NCBI GenBank assembly: GCA_002839505.1
Contig: PGYE01000001.1
Coordinates: 166,459-230,458 of the forward strand
Reading direction: 5' to 3'
Length of the DNA stretch: 64,000 nucleotides
Source: Candidatus Peregrinibacteria bacterium HGW-Peregrinibacteria-1
GTDB lineage: Bacteria > Patescibacteriota > Gracilibacteria > UBA1369 > LOWO2-01-FULL-3
Part shown: in pieces, positions 18,661 through 29,100 of the stretch
Numbering within the stretch: the stretch's first letter is position 1
How the letters are laid out: each line of letters starts with the position of its first letter
The notes under the pieces: generated by a model
What the model was told of the DNA's origin: nothing
The model's database searches: none
What the model saw: only the letters and a program-made list of their open reading frames with translations
Position numbers and translations under genes: made by a program

Positions 18661-21600
18661 ATGTTTAGAAAAAAGTTTTTGTACGTGTTTGTGATGCTAA
18701 GTGTGGTTATGAATTTAGTTCCTTTGGATTTTGCGAATGCCGATTGGAACGAAACTGTACTCATAGAAAACATCGCTGGAGCTGCATATAATCAAAACCT
18801 ACAGGTGGATAATTCCGGCAACGCTTTTGCCATTTGGAAAGATAACAATAAAGTTTATAGTAATAGATACACTAATGGCGCTTGGGTTTCTTCAACTCCA
18901 GAAAAAATTAGTGAGGACATCTATGGAACTGCTAACAATCCCAAAATAGCTATAAATAATTCTGGCGAAGCTATTGCCGTGTGGGGACAAAATGGTGCCA
19001 TTTATGCAAACACATATACTAATGGCGAATGGTCTCTAACTACCACAAAAATTAGCGAAGACGCCTATGGTTCTACCTCCTTGCCTCAGATAGCAATGGA
19101 TAGTTCAGGAAATGCGGTTGCTATGTGGTTACAGTCTGATGCGATACAGACAGTATACACAAATACATATACTAATGGGGAATGGTCTTTAACTACTACA
19201 AAAATTAGTGATGATATTGATGGTAGTTCCTATACCCCGGTTTTAGATATGGACGATTCCGGTAATGCCGTTGCCATGTGGACACAAAGCAATGATACAA
19301 AAAAAATATATATAAGAAATTATAGTACATCTACTCAATGGGACGATGCTCACCTTTTAGCTACTCTACCATTATTAACTTCTACCGAAATAGACGCCTC
19401 GTTGGATGGTTCGGGTAATGCTATGGCGGTATGGAACGATGACACCTTCGCTGTTTATGCAAGTAAATTTACAAATGGTGGATCTTGGGGGGGTGCAGAA
19501 GAAATAAGTAACGGTGGTTTTGTAGGTAGTAATCCATTTGCAAAAGTCGATATGGCTTCAGGAAATGCATTCGTTGTTTGGCGTAACTCTGCTGATGGAA
19601 AACTATATGCAAGCAAATATGATGGTAGTAGTTGGGTTAATAAAAAAGAGATTATAGGTGGCTCTACTGCTTCTTCGTCACAGCAGCAAATAGTAATGAA
19701 TAGTGCTGGTAACGCCATGGTGGTCTGGTCTCAGTCTTTATCCTTTGCAAATGCCGATATTTATACAAACATTTACGATTCTGGCTCTTGGTCAGAAACT
19801 CACACGGCAATGACCGGTGATAATAACTATAGCCTGCAGCCCGATATAGGCGTGGATTCTCTTGGTAATTTTATTATTCTGTGGAGCTCTGCTGCAGATG
19901 ATAGATCTGGAGCTAGCATATACTCTAATTCCTATATAAATAACGACACGCCCACTATCTCGTCCCTCACTGCCACCCCCGTCAATGATGGCACTGGCGA
20001 AATCAGTATCGCCTCAACTGTGAATGATGGCGACATGAATGATTTAAGTATTTCTTATTATTACGAAGTAGGAGCATGTGGTACATACAGCGCACAGCAA
20101 ACAGCATCATCGACAGAAACAATAACAATCACAAGTGTAGATAGTGCGACTTATGGACTAGCAAACATTGTAATTTCAGGTAACCAAGCCACAGCGGTAA
20201 CTACAGCATCAGGTGATAACACAGTGGTCGTAACATGGGATGTGCTTTCTGATATCCCCAGCCCGACGGGATCATACTGTGTCCATGCATTTGTAAACGA
20301 TGGCATAACAGACTCAACAACAGCAACAGTACAGATAACCCCTATAACCGACTGGAAGGGAGCTGCGCTTGTGGGAACAAACGACACGGGTGCTACAGAT
20401 AGACCACAAATAGCATTTGATAGTGAAGGGAATGCAACGGCAGTATGGGCGCTATTCGACACAAGATTTAGTATTTATGCTAATAGATATTCAGCAGCGA
20501 CAAACACCTGGGGAACAGCTGAGGTAATTGAAGATAATGACACAGCTGGATATGATAATAATCCGCAAATCGCAGTAGACGGTGACGGAAATGCAATAGC
20601 TGTATGGGAACAATTTGATGGAACCAGCACTAATGTTTTTTCAAATACATATTCGGCACTAACAGGAACATGGGGAACAGCAGAACTACTTGAAAGTAGC
20701 TTAGGAACTGCATATGGCCCACAAATAGCAGTGGACGGTGACGGAAATGGAATAGCAATATGGCTGCAGTACAGCGGCGGCAGAAGTGATATCTATTCAG
20801 CACGATATACGGCATCAACAGAAACATGGGGGGCACCAGAACTTGTAGAAACATCTGATGTCGGAAGTGCTATAAATCCAAAAATAGAATTTGATAGCAG
20901 TAATAACGGAATAGCCGTTTGGCAACAAAACAACGGTGTAATAGATGTTATCTGGGCAAACAAATATGATGCCTCAACTGGTTGGGGAACAGCTGAAGTA
21001 ATTTCAGCAACTAATATTGGAAATGCGGCAAGTGCAGAAATAGACATTGATAGCAACGGAAATGCAATAGCGGTATGGCATCAAAATAATAATACTGAAT
21101 TTGATGCAGTATCTAGTATCTACGCAAACCGATATGTATCCTCAACAGGAGCATGGGGAACAGCCACCGCTATAGAAAGTGGTTCGGGTAGTGCATCTAC
21201 TCCTGCAATCTCAATAGATAACAGTGGAAATGCAATGGTTGTTTGGACTCAACACGATGGAGTAGCATTTAGTGCACATGCGAATAAATACACCGCGTTA
21301 AGCGATTCATGGGGGGCAGAAGAAGTCATCGAAAGCTATGATGGAGGCACCTCAAATTTTGTACAGGTAGACTACAACGGCGTAAATTATGTAGCAGTAT
21401 GGCAACAAGCTGTCGGGCCAAACTATAGCATATGGGCAAATACATATGATGGAAGCTCATGGGGAGATGCTGAAATCCTGGAGGATTTTGCCGGAAGTGC
21501 AGAAAGGGCACAACTCGCCTCATATAATAGCGGGTCTTCAATAGCAATATGGAGCCAAATAAGCCCATCGTGGGTTGGTACTATCTATTCAAATACATAT

Positions 21601-22791
21601 GCCCCATTAACAATTCCTACCAATGTCACAGCAACAACCAATGGCCAAAGCTCCATTATCTTGGAATGGGACGCCAACGGTAACCATCAAGGAACAAAAT
21701 ACGCTATATATAGCGTCACCACTGAACAAGTCCTCGCAACAACAACTAATACCAATTACATTGTGACCGGGTTAGCCGCTGGCTCTAGTCATTCCTTCAA
21801 AGTTCGTGCCGTACAAAATGGTAACAGCGATATCTATGTAGAGTCGACTGCCACCACACCGGTAACAACTACCGCGCTAAGCAAAACCGTAACAGTGAAA
21901 CTAAAAGCCGGTGAAGGAGAAACTGCTTTCCAGTTCACTGGAAGCACCACTACCCACACCGCTAGAGTAGACGAAATAAATGTCGATGAGCCTGAGAACC
22001 CCAAAGCAGTACTAACAATTCAGTCTAACCCAGTAACTGTTACACTTGGAGCAGGTGAAAGCCAAAACATTGACACCAGTGGTAATGGCACCAACGATAC
22101 AACCGTAACCGTAAACAGTATTGATACTGACAGTAGCTCTGTGAATTTCACCCTTACTGCTATTGCCCAGACCTCCAGCAACGGAGGTGGCAGCGGATTC
22201 CTCTCTCTATTCCAACCACAGTCATCAAGCACAAGTGAAAGTGATCAAACCGACATTAAAACCATATTCAGCGACACTGCCGGTCACTGGGGAGAACAAT
22301 ACATCCAAACATTACTCGAAAAAGGAATCGTACAAGGATATCAAGATGGAAACTTCCAACCAGACGCACCCGTAACTCGCGCCGAGCTTCTCAAAATGGT
22401 TATGGAAGCCTATGATATCGACCAAACCACAGTTGATACTGCATCCTTCAGCGATGTCTCGCTTGAAACTTGGTATGGACCATATATCGAAACGGCAAAA
22501 ACCCTCGACTTCATATCAGGATATTCCGACGGCACCTTCAAGCCAAACAACGCCGTCAACAGAGCCGAAGCGCTTGCCATGATCTTAAATTCCTCAGGAC
22601 TAGACCTACTTCACAACGAAACCGCAACCTTCACCGACACCCAATCCTCTGACTGGTACGCTGCATTCATCTCATACGCCGTTGAAAACAACATCATCCA
22701 AGGATACCAAAACGGAAACTTCGGACCAAGCGACAACCTCACCAGAGCACAAGCTGCCAAAATAATTGTCCTCATGATGGAGCTTCGCTAA
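18661..22791 (+). CDS. S-layer-type surface protein: GNAxAVW repeats, FN3 and three SLH domains
   Basis: A 1376-residue protein from the ATG at 18661, where a proper signal peptide begins (MFRKKFLYVFVMLS, cleavage after FANA at about 27). A TTG at 18552-18550 region would extend it but has a TATAAT (18621-18626) inside the extension. Two blocks of about 50-residue repeats with the core D-x-x-GNAxAVW (about 30-425 and 563-980) look like beta-propellers. They are split by an Ig-like domain (about 428-555) that resembles one in the upstream protein. FN3 (about 984-1070), a beta domain and three SLH domains (from about 1197) close it. The first 3 kb have G over C on the top strand, unlike neighbours, while the 3' end matches the upstream gene, so the gene is a mosaic. 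Confidence 0.92.
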   Translation: MFRKKFLYVFVMLSVVMNLVPLDFANADWNETVLIENIAGAAYNQNLQVDNSGNAFAIWKDNNKVYSNRYTNGAWVSSTPEKISEDIYGTANNPKIAINNSGEAIAVWGQNGAIYANTYTNGEWSLTTTKISEDAYGSTSLPQIAMDSSGNAVAMWLQSDAIQTVYTNTYTNGEWSLTTTKISDDIDGSSYTPVLDMDDSGNAVAMWTQSNDTKKIYIRNYSTSTQWDDAHLLATLPLLTSTEIDASLDGSGNAMAVWNDDTFAVYASKFTNGGSWGGAEEISNGGFVGSNPFAKVDMASGNAFVVWRNSADGKLYASKYDGSSWVNKKEIIGGSTASSSQQQIVMNSAGNAMVVWSQSLSFANADIYTNIYDSGSWSETHTAMTGDNNYSLQPDIGVDSLGNFIILWSSAADDRSGASIYSNSYINNDTPTISSLTATPVNDGTGEISIASTVNDGDMNDLSISYYYEVGACGTYSAQQTASSTETITITSVDSATYGLANIVISGNQATAVTTASGDNTVVVTWDVLSDIPSPTGSYCVHAFVNDGITDSTTATVQITPITDWKGAALVGTNDTGATDRPQIAFDSEGNATAVWALFDTRFSIYANRYSAATNTWGTAEVIEDNDTAGYDNNPQIAVDGDGNAIAVWEQFDGTSTNVFSNTYSALTGTWGTAELLESSLGTAYGPQIAVDGDGNGIAIWLQYSGGRSDIYSARYTASTETWGAPELVETSDVGSAINPKIEFDSSNNGIAVWQQNNGVIDVIWANKYDASTGWGTAEVISATNIGNAASAEIDIDSNGNAIAVWHQNNNTEFDAVSSIYANRYVSSTGAWGTATAIESGSGSASTPAISIDNSGNAMVVWTQHDGVAFSAHANKYTALSDSWGAEEVIESYDGGTSNFVQVDYNGVNYVAVWQQAVGPNYSIWANTYDGSSWGDAEILEDFAGSAERAQLASYNSGSSIAIWSQISPSWVGTIYSNTYAPLTIPTNVTATTNGQSSIILEWDANGNHQGTKYAIYSVTTEQVLATTTNTNYIVTGLAAGSSHSFKVRAVQNGNSDIYVESTATTPVTTTALSKTVTVKLKAGEGETAFQFTGSTTTHTARVDEINVDEPENPKAVLTIQSNPVTVTLGAGESQNIDTSGNGTNDTTVTVNSIDTDSSSVNFTLTAIAQTSSNGGGSGFLSLFQPQSSSTSESDQTDIKTIFSDTAGHWGEQYIQTLLEKGIVQGYQDGNFQPDAPVTRAELLKMVMEAYDIDQTTVDTASFSDVSLETWYGPYIETAKTLDFISGYSDGTFKPNNAVNRAEALAMILNSSGLDLLHNETATFTDTQSSDWYAAFISYAVENNIIQGYQNGNFGPSDNLTRAQAAKIIVLMMELR
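22042..22772 (+). repeat. Copy 2 of the shared FN3-distal/SLH 3' module
   Basis: The partner of 17762-18486. The high nucleotide identity against very different 5' halves points to recent duplication or ongoing gene conversion of the anchoring module. Confidence 0.85.
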
Positions 22792-22796
22792 TACTC

Positions 22797-22825
22797 TTGG
22801 CGGATAACCAAAAAAGACTTATAAT
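22797..22825 (+). promoter_or_regulatory. Promoter of the tmRNA gene
   Basis: A -35 TTGGCG (22797-22802) and a perfect -10 TATAAT (22820-22825) are 17 bases apart. The -35 begins only 6 bases after the S-layer gene stop. The start point would be about 20 bases before the mature tmRNA 5' end, leaving a short leader for RNase P to remove. Confidence 0.8.
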
Positions 22826-22850
22826 AGCATCTCACGACCTTTAAAAACCG

Positions 22851-23269
22851 GGGGATGCTTTGGTATCGACAAGATGATACAGGTTCCGACTTTTGCAATT
22901 TGGGCGTCGCGCTGTCCGCCCACAGATCCGTCCAGCGCAAACTTAAGTGCTAAAAACACTGATATGCTTGCTAAGAAATTCTTAGCAAGCAATGGTTTCG
23001 CTGCAACTCCTGTTGCTGCCTAACTCAACCATCTGATTAATTTCGGATGTCGCACTTTTGCCCACTCCGTTAAGCAAAAAGTGTGTCATTTAACGGATTA
23101 GAGTCTATTAAGTCCGTTTCACTTAACAGCTCGAAACTTTAACGAAACTCGCCGACATGGATTTTTGTTTTTCTTTCACCATGGCGGTTAAACTTTAAGA
23201 AAAAACTATAATTGTAGACGAAGCGGCACCTCATTTTGGACAGGGGTTCGAATCCCCTCATCTCCACCA
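22851..23269 (+). ncRNA. ssrA: Transfer-messenger RNA
   Basis: A one-piece tmRNA of about 419 nt, which rescues stalled ribosomes. The 5' GGGGATG pairs with CATCTCC before a genomically encoded ACCA at the 3' end, and the 3' part has the TpsiC arm GGGGTTCGAATCCCC. The tag ORF most likely resumes at GCT 22949 after the AACTTAAGT context and ends at TAA 23021-23023: 24 codons, starting AKNTDM and ending TPVAA. The hydrophobic Ala-Ala end fits a degradation signal. The tag is longer than the usual 8-15 residues and contains a 27-nt palindrome (22965-22991). Confidence 0.93.
22965..22991 (+). repeat. Palindrome inside the tmRNA tag ORF
   Basis: Thirteen-base arms TGCTTGCTAAGAA and TTCTTAGCAAGCA flank a single A. 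The palindrome encodes the middle of the tag (MLAKKFLAS). It would fold into a stable hairpin just after the resume codon. Confidence 0.85.
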
Positions 23270-23307
23270 AAAAACGGTTTAAACTTTCAAAACACCATAA
23301 TAATTCA

Positions 23308-25098
23308 ATGAAGATTTCGGCAAAACTAGCTCAAGAACCCACAATCTTCCTGTTGAAAAAAATGTGGAAATACGCCAAAGGACATCGCCACCTTGTTCTC
23401 ATTTTTACTGGTATGTTCATCTTGGCACAGCTGACGCTATTACTTAGTCCGCTTCTGTTTGGAGTAATAATAAACGAAATCCAGGCCAACGGCGTAACCG
23501 ACAACAACCTCACACATATAATCATTCTTCTTCTTGGATTCGTCGCCATCGATCTCGGTTTTTGGATTTTTCACGGACCAGCCCGCCTCTTAGAAAATAT
23601 CGCCGCCTTCCGCTCCGAGCGAAATTATCGTGAACACCTGTTGTCCGGCGTGCTCAACCTTGGCCTTTCTTGGCACTCTACTCATGACAGTGGTGACACC
23701 ATCGACAAGGTAAACAACGCCTCAATGGGAATGTACCGCTTCAGCAGCTTCATCTTCTTAATTATCGAAGTCCTTATCAAAGTAATTGGAACAACCGCCA
23801 TCCTCTTCTTTTTCAATGTTTACCTCGGTTCCATCGCACTTGGCCTCGTAATATTAGCCCTAATTATAATATTCCTCTTTGATGTTCGCCTGATCCCTCA
23901 ATACAAAGCCCTAAACAACTTTTACAACAAAATATCCGCCGTCACCTTCGACTCCATCTCCAACATCACAACCGTCAAAGCCCTTCAAATAGAAAAACCC
24001 GTCTTCAAAAACATTCACCACGCCCTCTGGAAACCGTTTCAACTCTTCAAAAAAAACAACGCCCTCAGTGAAGCCAAGTGGTTCGCCGGATCGCTGATGT
24101 TTTCCGTTATCCTCGTCCTGCCAATAATCGCCTATCTTTACAGCTCACACAAAAACCAAACCCCCATCGAAGTAGGAACAATCAGCACAATCTACCTTTA
24201 TCTCGCAAATCTCATCGGCGTATATTTCACCTTCACCAGCCATTACTCACAAATAATTCTCAATAAAACCCTTGTTGTGAACGCTCTGCCCATCGAAGAA
24301 GCTATAACAAAAGACCTGAGAGCCGAGAAAAAACCCGTAAAGCCCTGGCAAAAAATAGCAGTCCAAAACCTATCCTTCAAATATGAAGATGACATCGACG
24401 GAACACACCACATAAAAAACATCTCCCTCGAATTTTCTCGAGGTGAAAAAGTTGCCCTTATCGGAGAATCCGGGGCTGGAAAAAGCACCTTCTTAAAAGT
24501 TCTACACGGCATGTATCCATCAGCAACAACTGAAATGTCATTTGATGACAACCCCTCAAAGAAAATCAACATCTCAGAAATAAACCTAAAAACCACCCTT
24601 GTTCCTCAAGAACCAGAAATTTTTTCCGCCAGCATCAAAGAAAACCTCACACTCGGACTTACCTTCAAGGCAAAAAACATCGATAAAGCCACCAAAATGG
24701 CGGTATTTAAATCTGTAATCAACGCCTTACCCCAAGGACTAAACTCCATAATAAACGAAAAGGGCGTCAACCTATCAGGCGGCCAAAAACAACGCCTAGC
24801 CCTCTCGCGAGCACTCCTCTTCGCCGAAGAAAAAGAGATCATTCTCCTTGATGAATCCACCAGCTCCGTCGACCCCGAAAACGAATTAAAGATATACAAA
24901 AACATTTTCAAAAACTTTCAAGGGAAAACCATTCTTGCCTCAATCCACAAAATGAACCTACTGAAATACTTCGATCGCATCATAATTTTCTCCCAGGGAA
25001 AAATAATCGACCAAGGAACATTCGCTGAACTTCTGGACAAAAACCCTAAATTCCGTAAAGATTGGGAAGACTACATTAAGCAAGACTCCGGCCTTTAG
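23308..25098 (+). CDS. ABC exporter, fused membrane and ATPase domains
   Basis: A 596-residue half-transporter that should work as a homodimer. The membrane domain (about 1-320) has roughly six helices; the ATPase domain has Walker A GESGAGKST (about 390), the signature LSGGQKQR and Walker B IILLDESTSSVD, with an SIHK switch-His. The substrate is unknown; the fold is of the lipid/peptide/drug exporter class. The ATG at 23308 is chosen because an upstream in-frame start would lie inside the tmRNA. It is followed after 27 bases by trpS, possibly in one transcript. Confidence 0.93.
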   Translation: MKISAKLAQEPTIFLLKKMWKYAKGHRHLVLIFTGMFILAQLTLLLSPLLFGVIINEIQANGVTDNNLTHIIILLLGFVAIDLGFWIFHGPARLLENIAAFRSERNYREHLLSGVLNLGLSWHSTHDSGDTIDKVNNASMGMYRFSSFIFLIIEVLIKVIGTTAILFFFNVYLGSIALGLVILALIIIFLFDVRLIPQYKALNNFYNKISAVTFDSISNITTVKALQIEKPVFKNIHHALWKPFQLFKKNNALSEAKWFAGSLMFSVILVLPIIAYLYSSHKNQTPIEVGTISTIYLYLANLIGVYFTFTSHYSQIILNKTLVVNALPIEEAITKDLRAEKKPVKPWQKIAVQNLSFKYEDDIDGTHHIKNISLEFSRGEKVALIGESGAGKSTFLKVLHGMYPSATTEMSFDDNPSKKINISEINLKTTLVPQEPEIFSASIKENLTLGLTFKAKNIDKATKMAVFKSVINALPQGLNSIINEKGVNLSGGQKQRLALSRALLFAEEKEIILLDESTSSVDPENELKIYKNIFKNFQGKTILASIHKMNLLKYFDRIIIFSQGKIIDQGTFAELLDKNPKFRKDWEDYIKQDSGL

Positions 25099-25125
25099 CT
25101 TCTGTAGATAGACTAAAACAAACTA

Positions 25126-26136
25126 ATGCCTAGCAACAACCCTACCATCGTCCTCACGGGTGACCGCCCCACTGGAAAGCTTCACCTCGGTCACTATGTC
25201 GGATCAATCCAAAACCGCCTCAAACTCCAAGAACAACACGACAACTGTTTCTACATGATCGCCGACATCCAGGCCCTCACCGACAACGCCGCCAACCCCG
25301 AAAAAGTCCGTGAAAACACTACCGAAGTAGTCCTCGACAACCTGGCCACCGGGCTCGACCCCGAAAAAACCACCTTTTTCATTCAGTCCCAAATCCCGGA
25401 AATCGCAGAATTAACCGTTCTTTTTCTCAATCTCGTAACTCTCGCCCGCCTCCGCCGCAACCCCACCGTCAAAGACGAAATGAAACAAAAAGGCTTCGGT
25501 GAAAATGTTCCCGCCGGTTTTTTAACCTATCCTGTCAGCCAAGCCGCTGACATTTTATTCTGCAACAGCAACCTTATTCCAGTCGGTGAAGACCAGCTCC
25601 CCGTCATCGAACAAGCCAACGAAATCGTCCACAAATTCAACTCCCTCTACGGAGAAACTTTTCGCGAAATAAAACCTTCTTTGACCGACACTCCCAGACT
25701 TGTCGGTATCGACGGCCAATCTAAAGCCGGCAAATCACTCGGAAACGCCATTTACCTCTCTGACACGCCACAAGAAATTGAAAAGAAAGTCATGAAAATG
25801 TACACCGACCCCGATCACATCAACCTCAACGACCCTGGAAAAGTAGCAGGCAATGTTGTCTTCACCTACCTTGATGCCTTCGCACCTGACAAAAAAGAAG
25901 TTCAAGAATTAAAAAACCACTACCAAAAAGGTGGTCTCGGCGATGTTAAAATTAAGCGCTATCTGATAGAAGTATTAGAAGATTTCATCGCACCAATACG
26001 AGAAAAAAGAGAAAGCCTCTCACAAGACCCCTCATACATCAAAGAAATACTTATCAAAGGAACCCTAAAAGCCCGAGAATCAGCGATCGAAACCATGAAA
26101 AAAGTCCGCCACGCCATCAAGATCGACCACTTCTAA
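25126..26136 (+). CDS. trpS: Tryptophanyl-tRNA synthetase
   Basis: A class I synthetase of 336 residues. The HIGH signature is LHLGH in RPTGKLHLGHYVGSI, and the KMSKS loop appears as KAGKSLGNAI, a variant seen in other TrpS. VGEDQLPVIEQANEI is the conserved core that positions the adenylate. Length is normal. It converges on mfd with only 5 bases between the stops and no terminator hairpin. Confidence 0.96.
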   Translation: MPSNNPTIVLTGDRPTGKLHLGHYVGSIQNRLKLQEQHDNCFYMIADIQALTDNAANPEKVRENTTEVVLDNLATGLDPEKTTFFIQSQIPEIAELTVLFLNLVTLARLRRNPTVKDEMKQKGFGENVPAGFLTYPVSQAADILFCNSNLIPVGEDQLPVIEQANEIVHKFNSLYGETFREIKPSLTDTPRLVGIDGQSKAGKSLGNAIYLSDTPQEIEKKVMKMYTDPDHINLNDPGKVAGNVVFTYLDAFAPDKKEVQELKNHYQKGGLGDVKIKRYLIEVLEDFIAPIREKRESLSQDPSYIKEILIKGTLKARESAIETMKKVRHAIKIDHF

Positions 26137-26141
26137 AACCT

Positions 26142-29100
26142 TTATTTTCCGTGCTTCTTGGGTGTTCCCAGCGCCTTTAGATTTTCTGCTAGTCCAGAAA
26201 TCCAGTTTTCTCCAAGATCACTCTGCTTAATTCTTAAAGTTGTCGCACCAATCTGCCAGCTTCCATTTTTCTCAAGCATGCTAATAATATTTGCCGGCTT
26301 CAGATTTTTACTCATATTCATTACTAACTCTCTATCCTTGCTCATTGGCACAATCGTCGAACGCACCATTGTAATTCCTGCCTTCTTCGCCCTGATCTTG
26401 ATCTCAATAACCTTAAACAGCCCCTCCACCTCTCTCGGCATCTTACCGTAATCCTCTAAAACTTCTTTCTTTATCTCTTTTAAATACTCCTCTGTATCTG
26501 CTCCAGATAAACGCTGATATGTATTTATCTTCTCTTTGAAATCAACAATATAGGTGTCCGGAATGAAAGCCTGTATTGGAAGCTCCACACTTACATCAGA
26601 CTCCTCACTACTATCAGTATCGTTGGTTCTTCCCGCCTTATGATCCTCCACCGCCTTATTTAACATTCTCATAAAGTGTGAAACCCCCACAACGCTGATA
26701 ACACCGTGCTGATTCGCCCCCAAAATATCTCCAGCTCCTCTGATTTCCAGATCCTTCATTGCAATCTGAAAACCACTACCAAGATCCGACGCCTCCACAA
26801 TCGCTCTTAGACGCTTCTTGGCATCAATCTTGAGTCTTTGTCCGTGGTAGAGGAAGTATGCATATGCCTGGGCCTTACCTCGCCCCACGCGCCCCCTTAA
26901 CTGATACAACTGTGCTAGCCCAAATCTCTCCGCGTTATTAACTATCAGTGTGTTCGCATTCGCCAAATCTATTCCGTTTTCAATAATAGTAGAGCTCACC
27001 AACACATCGTACTTACCATCCGTAAAATTCATAATTCTATCCTCTAGATCTCCACTGTCTAATTTACCATGTGCAACCCCAAAGCTCGCCTCCGGCACAA
27101 GCTCTTGCAACTGGCGCGTAAAACTATCTATCGTCTGAACCCTATTGTGCAACATATACACCTGCCCGCCTCGCTCTTTTTCTCTCAAAATAGCCTCTCT
27201 TATTAAACTCGCTGAATATTTCCTGACCTCTGTAATCACCGGCAATCTTCCAAATGGCGGAGTAGTGATCGTCGTTATATCCCTCAGCTTGTTCAAAGAT
27301 ATATTTAAAGTTCTTGGAATTGGTGTTGCCGTTAGCGTAAGAATATCCACCTCCTTCCTCATTTCCTTCATCTTCTCCTTTTGCTTAACTCCAAATCGTT
27401 GTTCTTCATCCACAATCGCCAGCCCCAAATCCTTAAACTCCACATCCGGCTGTAAAAGCCTGTGTGTTCCTATTAAAATATCTATTTCTCCCCTCTTTGT
27501 TTTTTCCAAAACCTCCTTTTGCTCCTTTTGTGTTCTAAAACGGCTCAACATCTCAACCCTGACATTAAAATCATCCATTCTTTTCTTAAAAGACTTATAG
27601 TGCTGATCCGCTAAAATCGTAATCGGTGAAACCAGCGCCACTTGCTTTTTATCCTGCACTGCCTTAAACGCCGCTCTCATCGCAACTTCCGTCTTCCCAA
27701 AACCAACATCTCCACACACCAACCTATCCATCGTCGCCTCTGCCTCCATGTCCCTCTTGGTGTCCTCTATCGCTTTAATCTGCCCGGGTGTCTCCTCATA
27801 TGGAAAAGTCTCCTCAAACTGTCTCTGTAGCGGCGTGTCCTTCGAAAAGGCAAAGCCCTTTGCCGCCTTCCTCTCGGCATAAAGCTTCAAAAGCTCTTTC
27901 GCTATCTTCTGTGTCTCCTTTTTAACCTTGCTGGTAATTGTGTTCCATTCCGCACTTCCAAGCCTTGTCAGTTTAGGCATCATCTCCTCCGAACCAATAT
28001 ATTTGTTTACCTTATCCGCCTGATCAATTGGAACAAACAGTTTATCATTTTCCGCATAACCCAGCTTTAAGTACTCCTTTGTGATATTGTCAACCGTCTT
28101 CCTCTCAAGCCCCAAAAACTTTGCAATACCATGGTCCGCATGAACCACATAATCCCCAAATTTTAAACTCATTAAAAAATCATCAAAGACCCCACCATCC
28201 GATGCCTTTTTCTTCTTGGTGTCCTCCCTTAAAAACGAAACATCAGAATCATTTAATAATAGTATCTTTTGCTTCGGCGCCTGAAAAGATGACGGAAAAA
28301 GATCCTCTTTCTCTGTTTCCATTAGAAAAATCGATGTTCTTTTCCAATTATCCGCAGTCAACCCCTCCATAAAAGGAATTTGCTGATCAACTAAAAGCGT
28401 CCTGACTGTTTTTATGTTTTTAGTAAAAAATAAAACATTCCAATTATCAGAAATTTTATTTCTTAAATCATTTGATAAATCATATCCACTTCTATACTTA
28501 AGAACCGACAAAAAGTGCATATGCCGATGCTTCGAAACATCCTCGTTAAAAGTAGAAAAGGTAATCTTTTTTGCTCGCTCTGCCGCAATCGCCATATACT
28601 CATTCCACATTTCATAATGTTCGTCCACTACGTCAACTTCGTCGTCCACCACTAGGTCACTATCTCTCAAAAGGTCAAAAATATTATTTGCTGACTCCGT
28701 AAAATCTATCGGATATATGTTAACCTCCCCAACCTTCTTTCCACCGACTGTAATTTTAGAAACATCATCAAAATCAAAATCAATTTTCACCTGCTCCTCA
28801 ATGTTTATCGGCCACACCGTCAGGAGATCACCAGTCCTAAAATACTCCCCCTTTTGAATATTGTTATTATCATCGGCAAGCACATATCCCCTTGCAACCA
28901 AGTTTTGAACAAGTTTTACAATACTTACATCTTTTTCAGAGGAAGAAATTTTTACACTATTCCTTCTTAAGTGCTCCGCGCTCGGAAAATCTTGCAAAAT
29001 AGAATTAAAATCTACAATAAAAATAGCCTTCTCGTGAAAAGAAAACCTTGAAACAAATTCCGCTAAATCTCTATTTAAAACACCTTTAAACTCCTTGTTT

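Noticed and set aside
23236..23307. A longer start for the ABC exporter
   Set aside because: It would begin inside the tmRNA 3' end; the ATG at 23308 begins a normal exporter.
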